Positions 53,282 to 62,079 of a stretch of DNA of 64,000 nt are shown piece after piece; the stretch's first letter is position 1, and each line of letters begins with the position of its first letter. The position numbers and the translations under genes were made by a program. Source of the stretch: Burkholderia lata (lineage in GTDB: Bacteria; Pseudomonadota; Gammaproteobacteria; Burkholderiales; Burkholderiaceae); assembly GCF_000012945.1 (NCBI RefSeq), contig NC_007510.1:186001-250000 (forward strand). Direction: 5' to 3'. Below the pieces are notes generated by a model. The model had not been told where the DNA came from and searched no databases. It saw only the letters and a list, made by a program, of their open reading frames with translations.

Positions 53282-54361
53282 ATGTCTGCCCGTCTGTTTT
53301 CCACGCCCTTTTCCGAACGCTTCGGCCTGCGCCTGCCGCTCGTGCAGGCGCCGATGGTCGGCGCGACCACGACCGCGATGGTCGCCGCCGCGTCGAATGC
53401 CGGCGCGCTCGGCAGTCTCGGCGCCGCCGCGTTTGCGCCCGAGCGTCTCGCGACCGAGGTCGAAGCCGTCCGCGCGGCGACCGATCGCCCGTTCGCGGTC
53501 AACCTGTTCGTGCTGCCGGACGCTACGCCCGATGCGGCGACCGTCGCCCGCGCATTGGCCGCGATCGATCCGCTGAATGCAGCGCTCGGATTGCCGCCGG
53601 GCACCGCGCCCGCACGCTATGCGCCTGATTTTCGTGCGCAACTCGACGCACTCGTGGCGTTGCGCGTGCCCGTTGCGAGCTTCACGTTCGGCGTGCTCGA
53701 TGCAGCCGACGTCGCGCGCCTGAAGGCCGCCGGCACCTACGTGATCGGCACGGCGACGCACGTGGCCGAAGGGCTCGCATGGCAGGCGGCCGGCGCCGAC
53801 GCGTTGTCCGCGCAAGGCGCCGAGGCGGGCGGCCATCGCGGCACGTTCATCGGCTCCGCCGATGACGCACTGATCGGCACGTTCGCGCTCGTGCCGCAAC
53901 TGGTCGACGCGACCGGCCTGCCGGTGCTTGCCGCCGGCGGGATCATGGACGGCCGCGGGATCGCGGCCGCGCTCGCGCTCGGTGCGCAGGGCGTGCAGCT
54001 CGGCACCGCGTTCCTCACCTGCACGGAAAGCGCGATCGCGGCGGACTGGAAGGCGCGCCTGCTCGCGAGCGCCGATACGTCGACGCAGGTCACGCGCGCG
54101 ATCACCGGCCGCCACGCGCGCGGGCTGCGCAATACGTTGATGGTGCGGCTCGGCGAACGCGTGGCCGACGCCGCGCCGTATCCGGTGCAGAACGCGCTGA
54201 CGCAGCCGCTGCGCCAGGCCGCCGCGCGCGCCAACGACGGCGACTACCTGTCGCTGTGGGCCGGGCAGGGTGCGCCGCTCGCGCGACGGCGCGGCGATGC
54301 GATGACGACGTCGCAGCTCGTTGCCGCGCTCGATGCCGAATGGCGTGCGACAGCTGCCTGA
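53282..54361 (+). CDS. nitronate monooxygenase / 2-nitropropane dioxygenase family
   Basis: A 359-residue FMN TIM-barrel enzyme. LPLVQAPMVGATTTAMVAAASNAGALGSLG is the N-terminal FMN signature, followed by FAVNLFV, DALSAQGAEAGGHRGTF with the catalytic-region histidine, and VLAAGGIMDGRGIAAALALGAQGVQLGTAFL. It oxidises toxic nitronates such as propionate-3-nitronate. ATG at 53282 follows AAGGA. Monocistronic. Confidence 0.94.
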   Translation: MSARLFSTPFSERFGLRLPLVQAPMVGATTTAMVAAASNAGALGSLGAAAFAPERLATEVEAVRAATDRPFAVNLFVLPDATPDAATVARALAAIDPLNAALGLPPGTAPARYAPDFRAQLDALVALRVPVASFTFGVLDAADVARLKAAGTYVIGTATHVAEGLAWQAAGADALSAQGAEAGGHRGTFIGSADDALIGTFALVPQLVDATGLPVLAAGGIMDGRGIAAALALGAQGVQLGTAFLTCTESAIAADWKARLLASADTSTQVTRAITGRHARGLRNTLMVRLGERVADAAPYPVQNALTQPLRQAAARANDGDYLSLWAGQGAPLARRRGDAMTTSQLVAALDAEWRATAA

Positions 54362-54380
54362 ATCGTTCATATCGGACGAC

Positions 54381-54406
54381 GAAACGCGCGTTGTCACGCG
54401 CGTTTC
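54381..54406 (+). terminator. hairpin after nitronate monooxygenase
   Basis: GAAACGCGCG-TTGTCA-CGCGCGTTTC, a 10-bp perfect stem. The following bases (ATTCA) are not T-rich, so it may be a weak or factor-aided terminator. Confidence 0.5.
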
Positions 54407-54556
54407 ATTCAACGATCACGGGCACAAAATACCGAATCGAAATGCCCTTGGATTGTTTTAAAACGACCTTTCACCAAGTCGCTTGGAATTAGCGGAAACC
54501 CTTATCCGGCGGGGCTCGCGGCGATATTCGAGTAGTCATTCCAAAGTGCGCATATC

Positions 54557-54574
54557 GGTAGTGTTACCACTACC
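54557..54574. repeat. perfect 7-bp inverted repeat, operator or RNA hairpin
   Basis: GGTAGTG-TTAC-CACTACC, in the long leader before the binding-protein gene. Confidence 0.45.
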
Positions 54575-54676
54575 CCAAAAAAGTCCCACAAATTAATTTG
54601 ATCACCTACACTTGCGCGCAAGTACGGACGGGCGGCTGCTAAAAGCGGCGGTTTTCACGTGCTTGAGGCCAAGTGC

Positions 54677-54781
54677 ATGAACGATGCAACCGGCGAATCG
54701 TCCAGTGATTGCAAACACAGGGATGGCAGCGGGGCACCGGGCGATGGCGTTTATTGGGACCGAAACTGGAGACTTATATGA
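54677..54781 (+). CDS. possible 34-codon leader ORF overlapping the next start
   Basis: ATG at 54677 with GAGG eight bases before it opens a 34-residue frame (starting MNDATGESSS, ending VYWDRNWRLI) whose TGA overlaps the ATG of the binding-protein gene (ATGA). The arrangement would couple translation. No run of Leu/Ile/Val codons typical of attenuators is present, so it may be chance. Confidence 0.3.
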   Translation: MNDATGESSSDCKHRDGSGAPGDGVYWDRNWRLI

Positions 54782-55920
54782 ATATCAAGATGCAAAAGCT
54801 GTTGCCGATCACCGCCGCGGCGATGCTGTGCGTTGCAGCTGCAAGCAACGCGGCCGCCGATCAAGTCGTCAAGATCGGCCACGTCGCGCCCTTGACGGGC
54901 GGCATTGCACACCTGGGCAAGGACAACGAAAACGGTGCGCGTCTCGCAGTCGAGGAGATCAACGCCAAGGGTCTCACGATCGGCGGCCAGAAAATCACGC
55001 TGCAACTCGACCCGCAGGATGACGCGGCCGACCCGCGGCAGGCCACGCAGGTTGCGCAGAAGCTCGTCGACGACAAGGTCGTCGCGGTGGTCGGCCACCT
55101 GAACTCGGGCACGTCGATCCCGGCCTCGAAGATCTACAGCGATGCGGGCATCGTGCAGATCTCGCCGTCGGCCACCAACCCGGCCTACACGCAGCAGGGC
55201 TTCAAGACCACGTACCGCGTGGTGGCCACCGATGCGCAGCAGGGCCCGGCACTCGCGAACTACGCGCACTCGAAGGGCATCAAGAGCGTGGCCGTGGTCG
55301 ACGATTCGACCGCGTACGGCCAGGGTCTCGCGAACGAGTTCGAGAAGAAGGCCAAGGCGCTCGGCCTGAAGGTGATGTCGCATGACGCGACGAACGACAA
55401 GGCGGTCGACTTCCGCGCGATTCTGACCAAGATCAAGGGCGAGAATCCGGACGCGATCATGTACGGCGGCATGGACGCCACCGGCGGCCCGTTCGCGAAG
55501 CAGGCGAAGCAGCTCGGCCTGCGCGCGAAGATCTTCGCGGGCGACGGCGTGTGCACGGAAAAGCTGGCCGACCTGGCCGGCGACGCGACCGACAACGTGG
55601 TGTGCTCGGAAGCCGGTGCTTCGCTCGAGAAGATGTCGGGCGGCGCGGCGTTCAAGGCGAAGTACGAGAAGCGCTTTGGCCAGCCGATCCAGATCTACGC
55701 ACCGTTCACGTATGACGCCGTGTACATCATCGTCGATGCGATGAAGCGCGCGAACTCGACGGATCCGGCGAAGATCCTCGCCGCGATGCCGACGACGAAC
55801 TACTCGGGCGTGATCGGCACGACGACCTTCGACTCGAAGGGCGACCTGCAGCACGGCGTGATCTCGCTGTACAACTACAAGAACGGCAAGAAGTCGCTGC
55901 TCGACGAAGTGAAGATGTAA
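54778..55920 (+). CDS. branched-chain amino acid ABC transporter substrate-binding protein
   Basis: A 380-residue periplasmic binding protein of the LivJ/LivK type. A signal peptide (about 1-24, ending SNAAA) precedes VVKIGHVAPLTGGIAHLGKDNENGARLAVEEINA, the family entry signature. VVGHLNSGTSIPASKIY and AVVDDSTAYGQGLA are ligand-loop and hinge regions. GGAG precedes ATG 54778. No liv permease or ATPase follows; a terminator ends the unit, so it works with a transporter encoded elsewhere. Confidence 0.94.
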   Translation: MNIKMQKLLPITAAAMLCVAAASNAAADQVVKIGHVAPLTGGIAHLGKDNENGARLAVEEINAKGLTIGGQKITLQLDPQDDAADPRQATQVAQKLVDDKVVAVVGHLNSGTSIPASKIYSDAGIVQISPSATNPAYTQQGFKTTYRVVATDAQQGPALANYAHSKGIKSVAVVDDSTAYGQGLANEFEKKAKALGLKVMSHDATNDKAVDFRAILTKIKGENPDAIMYGGMDATGGPFAKQAKQLGLRAKIFAGDGVCTEKLADLAGDATDNVVCSEAGASLEKMSGGAAFKAKYEKRFGQPIQIYAPFTYDAVYIIVDAMKRANSTDPAKILAAMPTTNYSGVIGTTTFDSKGDLQHGVISLYNYKNGKKSLLDEVKM

Positions 55921-55946
55921 CCAGAAAAGCGGTCAACAGAAGGGGT

Positions 55947-55986
55947 GAAAGCGCGCATGCGGTAACGCAGGCGCGCTTTCTTTTTG
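55947..55986 (+). terminator. rho-independent terminator after the binding-protein gene
   Basis: GAAAGCGCGC (55947-55956) pairs with GCGCGCTTTC (55971-55980), followed by TTTTT. Confidence 0.85.
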
Positions 55987-56008
55987 GGCCGGCGCCTGCC
56001 GCGCCCCG

Positions 56009-57238
56009 TCAGATCTTCAGCCGCGCGAGCACCTTCGGCGCGACGGCCGCGACGAGCGCCGCGCACAGCGCGACGACGGACAGGCCGATCGTCAGGTTCG
56101 CGGCCTGCGCGACCGCGCCGATCACGACCGGACCGAACAGCATGCCGAAATACGCGAGCCCGGCCACGTGCGCGAGCCCTTCGGCCGCGTGGATGCCTTT
56201 CACGCGTGCGGCGGCCGCGAACAGCACCGGCATCATGTTCGCGAGGCCGAGGCCCATCAGCGTGAAGCCGGTCAGCACCGCGGCCGAATACGGCAGCAGC
56301 AGCGCGCCGATCATCCCCGCGCAGGCGAGCGACGCGCTCGCGAACACGAGCTGCGGTGCGCCGAAGCGGGCACGCACGGCGTCGCCCGCGAAGCGCGCGA
56401 TGGCCATCCCGCCGGAGAACGCGGCATAGGCGGCGCTGGCGAGCGCGGGGCTCGCCGCGACGACGTCGCGCATGTAGACCGTCGCCCAGTCGTACATCGC
56501 GCCCTCGGCGATCAGCGCGACGAGCGCGATGCCGCCGAGCATCCATAGCGCGGGCGAGCGCCAGCGGTTGCCGCCGCCGTGCGCGTGTTCGTGATGCGGC
56601 ACATGCGGCAGCACGGCCGGGCTGGCGACCACCAGCACCGTCGCGCTGGTGCCCGCCGCGAGCGCGAGATGCACGGCCGGCGCCATGCCGGCCGACAGCA
56701 GCGCGCCACCGGCGGCCGCGCCTGCCATCCCGCCGATGCTGAACATGCCGTGCAGCGACGACATGATCGGCCTGCCGATCGCGATTTCGACCGCGCTGGC
56801 CTCGGCGTTCATCGCGACGTCGAGCGTCGCCATCGAGAAGCCGAACAGCGCGAGCACGGCGAGCAGCATCGGGTAGTCGGGCACGACGAGGATCAGCGCC
56901 GCGCAGGCCGACATCACGAGCCCGCCCGCGAGGCACGCGGTGCGCGAGCCGACGCGTGCGATCCAGCGTGCGATGGTCAGCATCGCGGCGATCGAGCCGA
57001 CGGCGACCGCGAACAGCGCGATCGACAGCAGCCCGGGGCTCAGCGAGAACTTGTCGCGCACGGTCGGCACGTGCACGCCCCACGACGCGAACATCATGCC
57101 GGCGACGAAGAACAGCGCCATCGACGCCGTGCGCGCCCGCTGGCGGGCCGGTAGCGACAGCACGCGATGCGCGTCGGGGGGCGCGGCGAACGGGGACGAC
57201 GATTCGGGGGAAGAGGATTCGGACACGGTAACGCTCAT
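56009..57238 (-). CDS. MFS transporter, YbjJ-like
   Basis: A 409-residue major facilitator with about 12 membrane helices. The first helix region FFVAGMMFASWGVHVPTVRDKFSLSPGLLSIALF resembles the YbjJ group of drug/sugar-type MFS proteins. The N-terminal 35 residues are Ser/Pro-rich and cytoplasmic. ATG at 57236-57238 has no clear ribosome site. It is divergent from the HugZ-like gene. Substrate unknown. Confidence 0.88.
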   Translation of the reverse strand: MSVTVSESSSPESSSPFAAPPDAHRVLSLPARQRARTASMALFFVAGMMFASWGVHVPTVRDKFSLSPGLLSIALFAVAVGSIAAMLTIARWIARVGSRTACLAGGLVMSACAALILVVPDYPMLLAVLALFGFSMATLDVAMNAEASAVEIAIGRPIMSSLHGMFSIGGMAGAAAGGALLSAGMAPAVHLALAAGTSATVLVVASPAVLPHVPHHEHAHGGGNRWRSPALWMLGGIALVALIAEGAMYDWATVYMRDVVAASPALASAAYAAFSGGMAIARFAGDAVRARFGAPQLVFASASLACAGMIGALLLPYSAAVLTGFTLMGLGLANMMPVLFAAAARVKGIHAAEGLAHVAGLAYFGMLFGPVVIGAVAQAANLTIGLSVVALCAALVAAVAPKVLARLKI

Positions 57239-57468
57239 CAAAAGTCATGCACGGACGCACGCGGCGCCCGTCGGATCCGTCCGATTCTATCGAACCGCTT
57301 ACGATCCTGCCGGGCAATGGCCGTTCGGACGATGATCCGGCGATGATCCGGTGGCCCGCGTTCGACCGCATAGGCCGTTCGACCGATGCGCGGCGCGCCG
57401 CGCCCGCGGGTAACATCGAAGCGCATGGCGTGCCTGGCGCGCGCCGCCCTTCCACCGCAGGAGTCCTC

Positions 57469-58128
57469 TTGAACATCGAACCCGCTCTCGCCCTGCATCT
57501 GCTGCACCGCTGCGCGCTCGGCACGCTCGCCACCCATTCGCGCGATCCGCAGGGTTTCCCGTATCCGACGGTCGTCCCGTTTGCACCCGATGCAAGCCAT
57601 CGTCCCGTGATCCTCGTGAGCGGCCTCGCGGAGCACACGCGCAATCTGGCCGCCGATCCGCGCGCGGGCTTCCTCGTCGTCGACGCGCCCGACGGCGACG
57701 TGCTGAACGCCGAGCGCGCGACGCTGCTCGGCCGGTTCGTGCCGCTCGGCGACGATCCGCACGTCACCGCGCGCTACTGTCGTTATGAGCCGGACGCCGC
57801 GCGCTACCTCGCGCTCGGCGATTTCACGTTCTGGGCGCTGGACGTCGAGCGGCTGCGCTATATCGGCGGTTTCGGGCGCATGGGCTGGGTCGACGGGACG
57901 CATCTCGACGTGCTGCCGCCGCTCGCGTTCGACGAGGAACAGGCGTTATGGGACGCGTACGATGCCGGCGCTGCGCGCCGCGACGGACTCGAATTGCTCG
58001 GTGTCGATCGCCACGGCGCCGACTGGCGACATGACGGCCGCCGCGTGCGTACGCCGTTTGATACGCCATTAGCCGATGCAGGCGCATTGCACGAGCGGCT
58101 GATTGCATGCGCGCGGGATGTGACGTGA
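57469..58128 (+). CDS. HugZ-like pyridoxamine-5'-phosphate-oxidase-fold protein
   Basis: A 219-residue split-barrel flavin/heme-binding protein. HRCALGTLATHSRDPQGFPYPTVVPF and ILVSGLAEHTRNLAADPRAGFLVV are the FMN-fold signature of the PNPOx-like/HugZ group, with a C-terminal DUF2470-like domain (DGLELLGVDRHGADW). TTG at 57469 with AGGAG five bases upstream was taken as start; the in-frame extension upstream reads like non-coding sequence. HugZ members degrade heme in iron uptake, but no heme transporter is adjacent, so that role is tentative. Confidence 0.8.
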   Translation: MNIEPALALHLLHRCALGTLATHSRDPQGFPYPTVVPFAPDASHRPVILVSGLAEHTRNLAADPRAGFLVVDAPDGDVLNAERATLLGRFVPLGDDPHVTARYCRYEPDAARYLALGDFTFWALDVERLRYIGGFGRMGWVDGTHLDVLPPLAFDEEQALWDAYDAGAARRDGLELLGVDRHGADWRHDGRRVRTPFDTPLADAGALHERLIACARDVT

Positions 58129-58493
58129 CGTCGCGGATGCCGACTTGTCCGCACTTTGTCCGTTTAGCGAGCTGCGCCATCCGATTTTCGTAAAACTGTC
58201 GTCCGATGAAAGCTTCGATTTTTCGAATGCAGGGTAATTGCGTATGTTGATAGACCTAATAGCCAATGGCTAATGTCCTAATCTCTGTGTAGGAACGTAA
58301 AAATTTGAGAAAAGGCCGCGACCGGTCAAAATGACACGCGTGATTTTCAATTGACCTCGGGATTTTCATGAATCTCGCTTCTATCAAATCTTTTTTGTGC
58401 TAATCTCTGCCTTCGAAAATCCGAGGCACATATATTTCATGAATGGTGAGCTGGCTGCAGACCGGCGCCATTGGTCAGATAGAAAGGGAAACT
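58129..58493. promoter_or_regulatory. AT-rich leader of the second H-NS-family gene
   Basis: 365 bases, clearly AT-richer than average, with the 9-mer TAATCTCTG repeated at 58279 and 58401. It fits a promoter region for an H-NS-type gene, which is often autoregulated. No additional gene is seen. Confidence 0.45.
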
Positions 58494-58787
58494 ATGTCTT
58501 CTTACAAGGACCTGCTGGCCCAGCGGGAGAAGCTGGAGAAGCAAATCGAAGAAGCAAAGTCGCGTGAATACGCTGAAGTGCTGAATGACGTGAAGCAGAA
58601 AATTGCCGACTACGGCTTTTCGCTCGCCGAACTCGGTCTCAGCCGCGCGAAGGCAGGTAAGGTTGGCCGTCCGCGTGCAGGTGTTGCCGCGAAATACCGC
58701 GATCCGGAATCGGGCGCGACGTGGTCGGGCCGCGGCAAGCCGCCGCGCTGGATCGCGGGCAAGAACCGCGAACAGTTTGCAATTTAA
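58494..58787 (+). CDS. H-NS family nucleoid-associated protein (paralogue 2)
   Basis: A 97-residue H-NS-type protein: coiled-coil N-terminus (SSYKDLLAQREKLEKQIEEAK), GRPRAG linker and DNA-binding core KYRDPESGATWSGRGKPPRWI. It shares the core with the protein at 22595 but has a diverged N-terminus, so the two may form separate or mixed oligomers. ATG at 58494 follows AAAGGG. A hairpin terminator follows and an AT-rich region precedes. Confidence 0.93.
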   Translation: MSSYKDLLAQREKLEKQIEEAKSREYAEVLNDVKQKIADYGFSLAELGLSRAKAGKVGRPRAGVAAKYRDPESGATWSGRGKPPRWIAGKNREQFAI

Positions 58788-58818
58788 GTGTTTGTTTAAG
58801 TTGCCTGCTCTTCAAAAG

Positions 58819-58852
58819 AGCCGCGTGTCCGTTAAGGAGCGCGGCTTTTTTG
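58819..58852 (+). terminator. terminator after the second H-NS gene
   Basis: AGCCGCG (58819-58825) pairs with CGCGGCT (58840-58846), followed by TTTTTGTTTT. Confidence 0.75.
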
Positions 58853-59028
58853 TTTTCAGCGGTCGCCACGCACATGGCGTTGTCATGAAAGTGTAATAAT
58901 CCGGTGTGAATGGAAATACGACCCGTTCGCATAAGCGGTTGATTTAAATAAGAAATTTGTGGGTATTGGCCGGGTTCACCGGGCGCCCTTGATAGAATTG
59001 GGTATCGCACACCGATATCCAATATTTC

Positions 59029-60186
59029 ATGTCCACGTTTTCCGGCGACGCGCAGAGCGCAGATAAGCACGCGGTTGCACGCAAGAGCACGTTCGTCAGT
59101 ATTGTGCTGAATGTCGTGCTTGCGACATTTCAGATCGTCGTCGGCGTGATTGCACATTCGCAGGCATTGATTGCTGACGGTGTGCATTCGATTTCCGATT
59201 TGATCTCGGATTTTGTCGTGCTGGTTGCGAATCGGCATAGCGGCGCATCGCCGGATGCCGACCACAATTACGGACACAGCCGCTACGAGACCGTCGCCTC
59301 GCTGTTTCTCGGCGCGATCCTGATTGCGGTTGGCGTCGGCATGCTCTGGCGGGCCGGCGACCGTCTCGTTAATCTCGAAAACATTCCGGCGGTACATTTT
59401 TCCGCGCTGCTCGTCGCGCTGACGGTGCTCGTGTCGAAAGAGGCGCTGTTTCGCTACATGCTGCGCGAAGCGCGGCGCGTCCGCTCGGCGATGCTCGTCG
59501 CGAACGCGTGGCATGCGCGTTCGGATGCCGCATCGTCGCTCGTCGTCGCGATCGGCATCGTCGGCAGCCTGGCCGGCGTGCGGCTGCTCGACCCGATCGC
59601 GGCGGCGATCGTCGGCTTCATGGTCGCGCGCATGGGCTGGACGTTCGGCTATGACGCGCTGCAGGACCTCTCCGACCGCGCGCTCGACACGACCGATACG
59701 GCCGAGATCCGCGCGCTGCTCGCGGCGACGCCCGGCGTGCGTGACGTGCATGACCTGCGCACGCGCAAGATGGGCGATGCCGCGCTCGTCGACGCGCACA
59801 TCCTCGTCGACCCGAAAATCTCCGTCTCCGAAGGGCACTACATCGCCGAGACCGCGCGTGCGCGCGTGCTGACCGACCCGCGCGTGCTCGATGCGCTGAT
59901 CCACGTCGATCCCGAGAACGACGCGGCGCGCCGTCCGGCGCTCGCGCTGCCGCCGCGCGGCGAGATCGCGGCACGGCTCGAGGCCGCGCTCGCGCAGCGA
60001 GGGCTGCATGCGGCGGCCATCAACCTGCATTACCTGAGTACGGGGCTCGAGATCGACGTGACGCTTGCTTGCGATCCGCACGACACCGATGCGGCGCTGG
60101 CCGGCCGGCTCGACGCCGATGCGTTGAAGCGCGAGTTCGGCGCGCGCCGGATCGGCTTCACGCGCACGATGCCCGCGCAGACGTGA
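59029..60186 (+). CDS. cation diffusion facilitator transporter
   Basis: A 385-residue CDF protein with six membrane helices. The metal site residues lie in ADGVHSISDLISD (TM2) and NAWHARSDAASS (TM5), the HxxxD plus HxxxD arrangement of Zn/Fe-type exporters such as FieF. The histidine-bearing NYGHSRYE follows TM2. A cytoplasmic ferredoxin-like domain (about 210-300) is followed by an unusual 80-residue C-terminal extension. ATG at 59029. Metal specificity is not certain. Confidence 0.93.
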   Translation: MSTFSGDAQSADKHAVARKSTFVSIVLNVVLATFQIVVGVIAHSQALIADGVHSISDLISDFVVLVANRHSGASPDADHNYGHSRYETVASLFLGAILIAVGVGMLWRAGDRLVNLENIPAVHFSALLVALTVLVSKEALFRYMLREARRVRSAMLVANAWHARSDAASSLVVAIGIVGSLAGVRLLDPIAAAIVGFMVARMGWTFGYDALQDLSDRALDTTDTAEIRALLAATPGVRDVHDLRTRKMGDAALVDAHILVDPKISVSEGHYIAETARARVLTDPRVLDALIHVDPENDAARRPALALPPRGEIAARLEAALAQRGLHAAAINLHYLSTGLEIDVTLACDPHDTDAALAGRLDADALKREFGARRIGFTRTMPAQT

Positions 60187-60228
60187 CCGGCCGCGGGCAC
60201 GCGTGGCGGCGGGCCGCCGGCGCGCGCG

Positions 60229-60699
60229 TTACAGCGGCAGTTGCGTGTCGAACTTGATTTCGCGCAGCACGACGCTCGTGCGCACCTGCGACACGGCGGG
60301 GATCTTGAAGATGCGTTCGTGCAGGAACACGTCGTAGGCCTTGATGTCCGGCGCGACGATCTTGAGGATGTAATCGGCTTCGCCGGTCGTGCTGTAGCAC
60401 TCGGTGACTTCCGGGCAGGTCGCGATCTCGCGCTCGAACTGCTCGACGCCGCCTTCGTTGTGGCGGGTCAGGTGCACATGCGCGAGTGCGCAGACGTGCA
60501 GGCCGAGCTTCTCGCGATCGAGCAGCGCCGTGTAGCGCTGGATCACGCCCGACTGTTCCATGTCCTTGATGCGGCGCCAGCACGGCGTGCTCGACAGGCC
60601 GACCTGGTCCGAGATTTCCTGGACCGAGCGGCGCGCGTCGAGCTGCAACAGGCGAAGGATTTTTTGCGAAAAGGAATCGAGCGTCACCTGCGCCTCCAT
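60229..60699 (-). CDS. Lrp/AsnC family transcriptional regulator
   Basis: A 156-residue Lrp-type protein. The N-terminal helix-turn-helix is ILRLLQLDARRSVQEISDQVGLSSTPCWRRI, and the C-terminal RAM effector-binding domain includes VTECYSTTGEADYILKIVAPD. These regulators form octamers and sense amino acids. Monocistronic; the targets are not evident from neighbours. Confidence 0.95.
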   Translation of the reverse strand: MEAQVTLDSFSQKILRLLQLDARRSVQEISDQVGLSSTPCWRRIKDMEQSGVIQRYTALLDREKLGLHVCALAHVHLTRHNEGGVEQFEREIATCPEVTECYSTTGEADYILKIVAPDIKAYDVFLHERIFKIPAVSQVRTSVVLREIKFDTQLPL

Positions 60700-60778
60700 G
60701 CGGCAACTACAACACGCTGAATGTTAGAGGGCCGGGAAAGGAAAGGCAATCTGGCGTCGCGTTGTTGAGCGAGATTCG

Positions 60779-61438
60779 CTAATTTGCTCGCGGATCCGTG
60801 GGGATTTGTCCCGCGCCTGCGTCGTCCGACCGATCGGTGTCCGACACTGCGAGGCCTGCGAGCGCGGCCTGCTGGCGGCGCAGGTCGGCGAGCATGTTGC
60901 AGAACAGCGCGCCTTGCTCGATCGCGTCATCCAGCGCGACGTGCGTGTGCGGATGGTCGTCGAACCAGTGCTTCGGAAAACGCGGCTTGATCGCCTTGCG
61001 GTACGGCAGGCCCGTTATCGCGAACGCGAGCGTCTTGATGTCGAGCGCCGACCACGAGAACGGGCAGCGTCCGGCGAAGCGCATCATGTACCAGAACATG
61101 AACGTGAAGTCGAAGCCGGCCGGCATCGCGACGAACACCGGCTTGCCGGGCAGCGCCTCGACCCAGTCGACGTATGCGACCAGCGCCGCTTCGGGCGCTT
61201 GCAGATCCTTTCGGCACGCGGCCCATGCTTCGGGCTCGGTCTTCCACCACGCTTCCTGCACGGGGTGCGCCTGCGCGCCCGGTAGCGTTTCGAGGTTGGC
61301 CGAGAACGTCGCGATCAGCTGCTTGTCCTCGGTGTAGGCCGCCGACGCGAAGCTCAGCATCGAGTGCGGGCCAGGAATCGGGCCGTCGGCCTCGACATCG
61401 GTGCTGACGTAGATTTCCGGGATGGCGGTCTGGTTCAT
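60779..61438 (-). CDS. DEDD-type 3'-5' exonuclease-like protein
   Basis: A 219-residue RNase H-fold nuclease. [11 protein letters not shown] gives the first DxE motif, the middle aspartate is in [11 protein letters not shown], and [11 protein letters not shown] supplies the last His-x4-Asp. It resembles DnaQ-like proteins but lacks polymerase or RNase T signatures, so the substrate is open. Its start overlaps the stop of the upstream metallo-beta-lactamase gene (ATGA), so the two are co-translated. Confidence 0.82.
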   Translation of the reverse strand: MNQTAIPEIYVSTDVEADGPIPGPHSMLSFASAAYTEDKQLIATFSANLETLPGAQAHPVQEAWWKTEPEAWAACRKDLQAPEAALVAYVDWVEALPGKPVFVAMPAGFDFTFMFWYMMRFAGRCPFSWSALDIKTLAFAITGLPYRKAIKPRFPKHWFDDHPHTHVALDDAIEQGALFCNMLADLRRQQAALAGLAVSDTDRSDDAGAGQIPTDPRAN

Positions 61439-62079
61439 CCGAATACCTTATCGGACACGAACGGGTTCGTGCGGCGCTCGTCGCCGAACGTCGACACCGG
61501 GCCGTGGCCCGGCACGAACGTCACGTCGTCGCCGAGCGGCCACAGCTTCTCCTTGATCGACCGGACGAGATCCTCGTGATTGCCGCGCGGGAAATCGGTA
61601 CGGCCGATCGAGCCGGCGAACAGCACGTCGCCGACGATCGCGACGCGATGCGCGCGGCTGAAGAACACGACGTGGCCGGGCGTGTGGCCCGGGCAGTGAT
61701 AGACCTCGAGCGTCTCGTCGCCGAACTGCACGGTGTCGCCGTCGCTCAGCCAGTGATCCGGCTCGAAGGTTTCGGCGGCCGGAAAGCCGAAGCGTTCGCT
61801 TTGCATCGGCAGCTTCTCGATCCAGAAGCGCTCTTCTTCCTGAGGCCCCTCGATCGGCACGCCGTAATGCGTCGCGAGCGTCTTCGCGCCCGCGCAGTGA
61901 TCGATGTGCCCGTGCGTGAGCAGCACCTTCTCGACTTGCACGTTCTGCCGCGCGACTTCCTGTTCGATCCGGTCGAGATCGCCGCCCGGATCGACGACGG
62001 CGGCGCGGCCCGTCTTCTCGCAGACGAGCAGCGAGCAGTTCTGCTGGAACGGCGTGACCGGAATGAGCGTGACTTTCAT
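61435..62079 (-). CDS. MBL-fold hydrolase, YcbL/glyoxalase II-like
   Basis: A 214-residue metallo-beta-lactamase-fold hydrolase. [10 protein letters not shown] is the HxHxDH metal motif, [12 protein letters not shown] and [14 protein letters not shown] supply further ligands, and FVPGHGPVS ends the site. It matches the short YcbL-type glyoxalase II relatives in length. ATG at 62077-62079 begins homology; the longer upstream frame does not look coding. It is followed by the exonuclease-like gene with an ATGA overlap. Confidence 0.92.
   Translation of the reverse strand: MKVTLIPVTPFQQNCSLLVCEKTGRAAVVDPGGDLDRIEQEVARQNVQVEKVLLTHGHIDHCAGAKTLATHYGVPIEGPQEEERFWIEKLPMQSERFGFPAAETFEPDHWLSDGDTVQFGDETLEVYHCPGHTPGHVVFFSRAHRVAIVGDVLFAGSIGRTDFPRGNHEDLVRSIKEKLWPLGDDVTFVPGHGPVSTFGDERRTNPFVSDKVFG

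Larger units (their letters stand above)
54362..54777. promoter_or_regulatory. leader region of the branched-chain amino acid binding protein gene
   Basis: 416 bases. It contains the 54381-54406 hairpin, a perfect small inverted repeat at 54557-54574, an AT-rich stretch near 54575-54605 and a possible 34-codon leader ORF. I could not fix a promoter. Confidence 0.5.

Noticed and set aside
58279..58409. Duplicated TAATCTCTG 9-mer before the second H-NS gene as a regulator site pair
   Set aside because: Nine bases repeated once in AT-rich DNA is not strong evidence, and there is no dyad symmetry.
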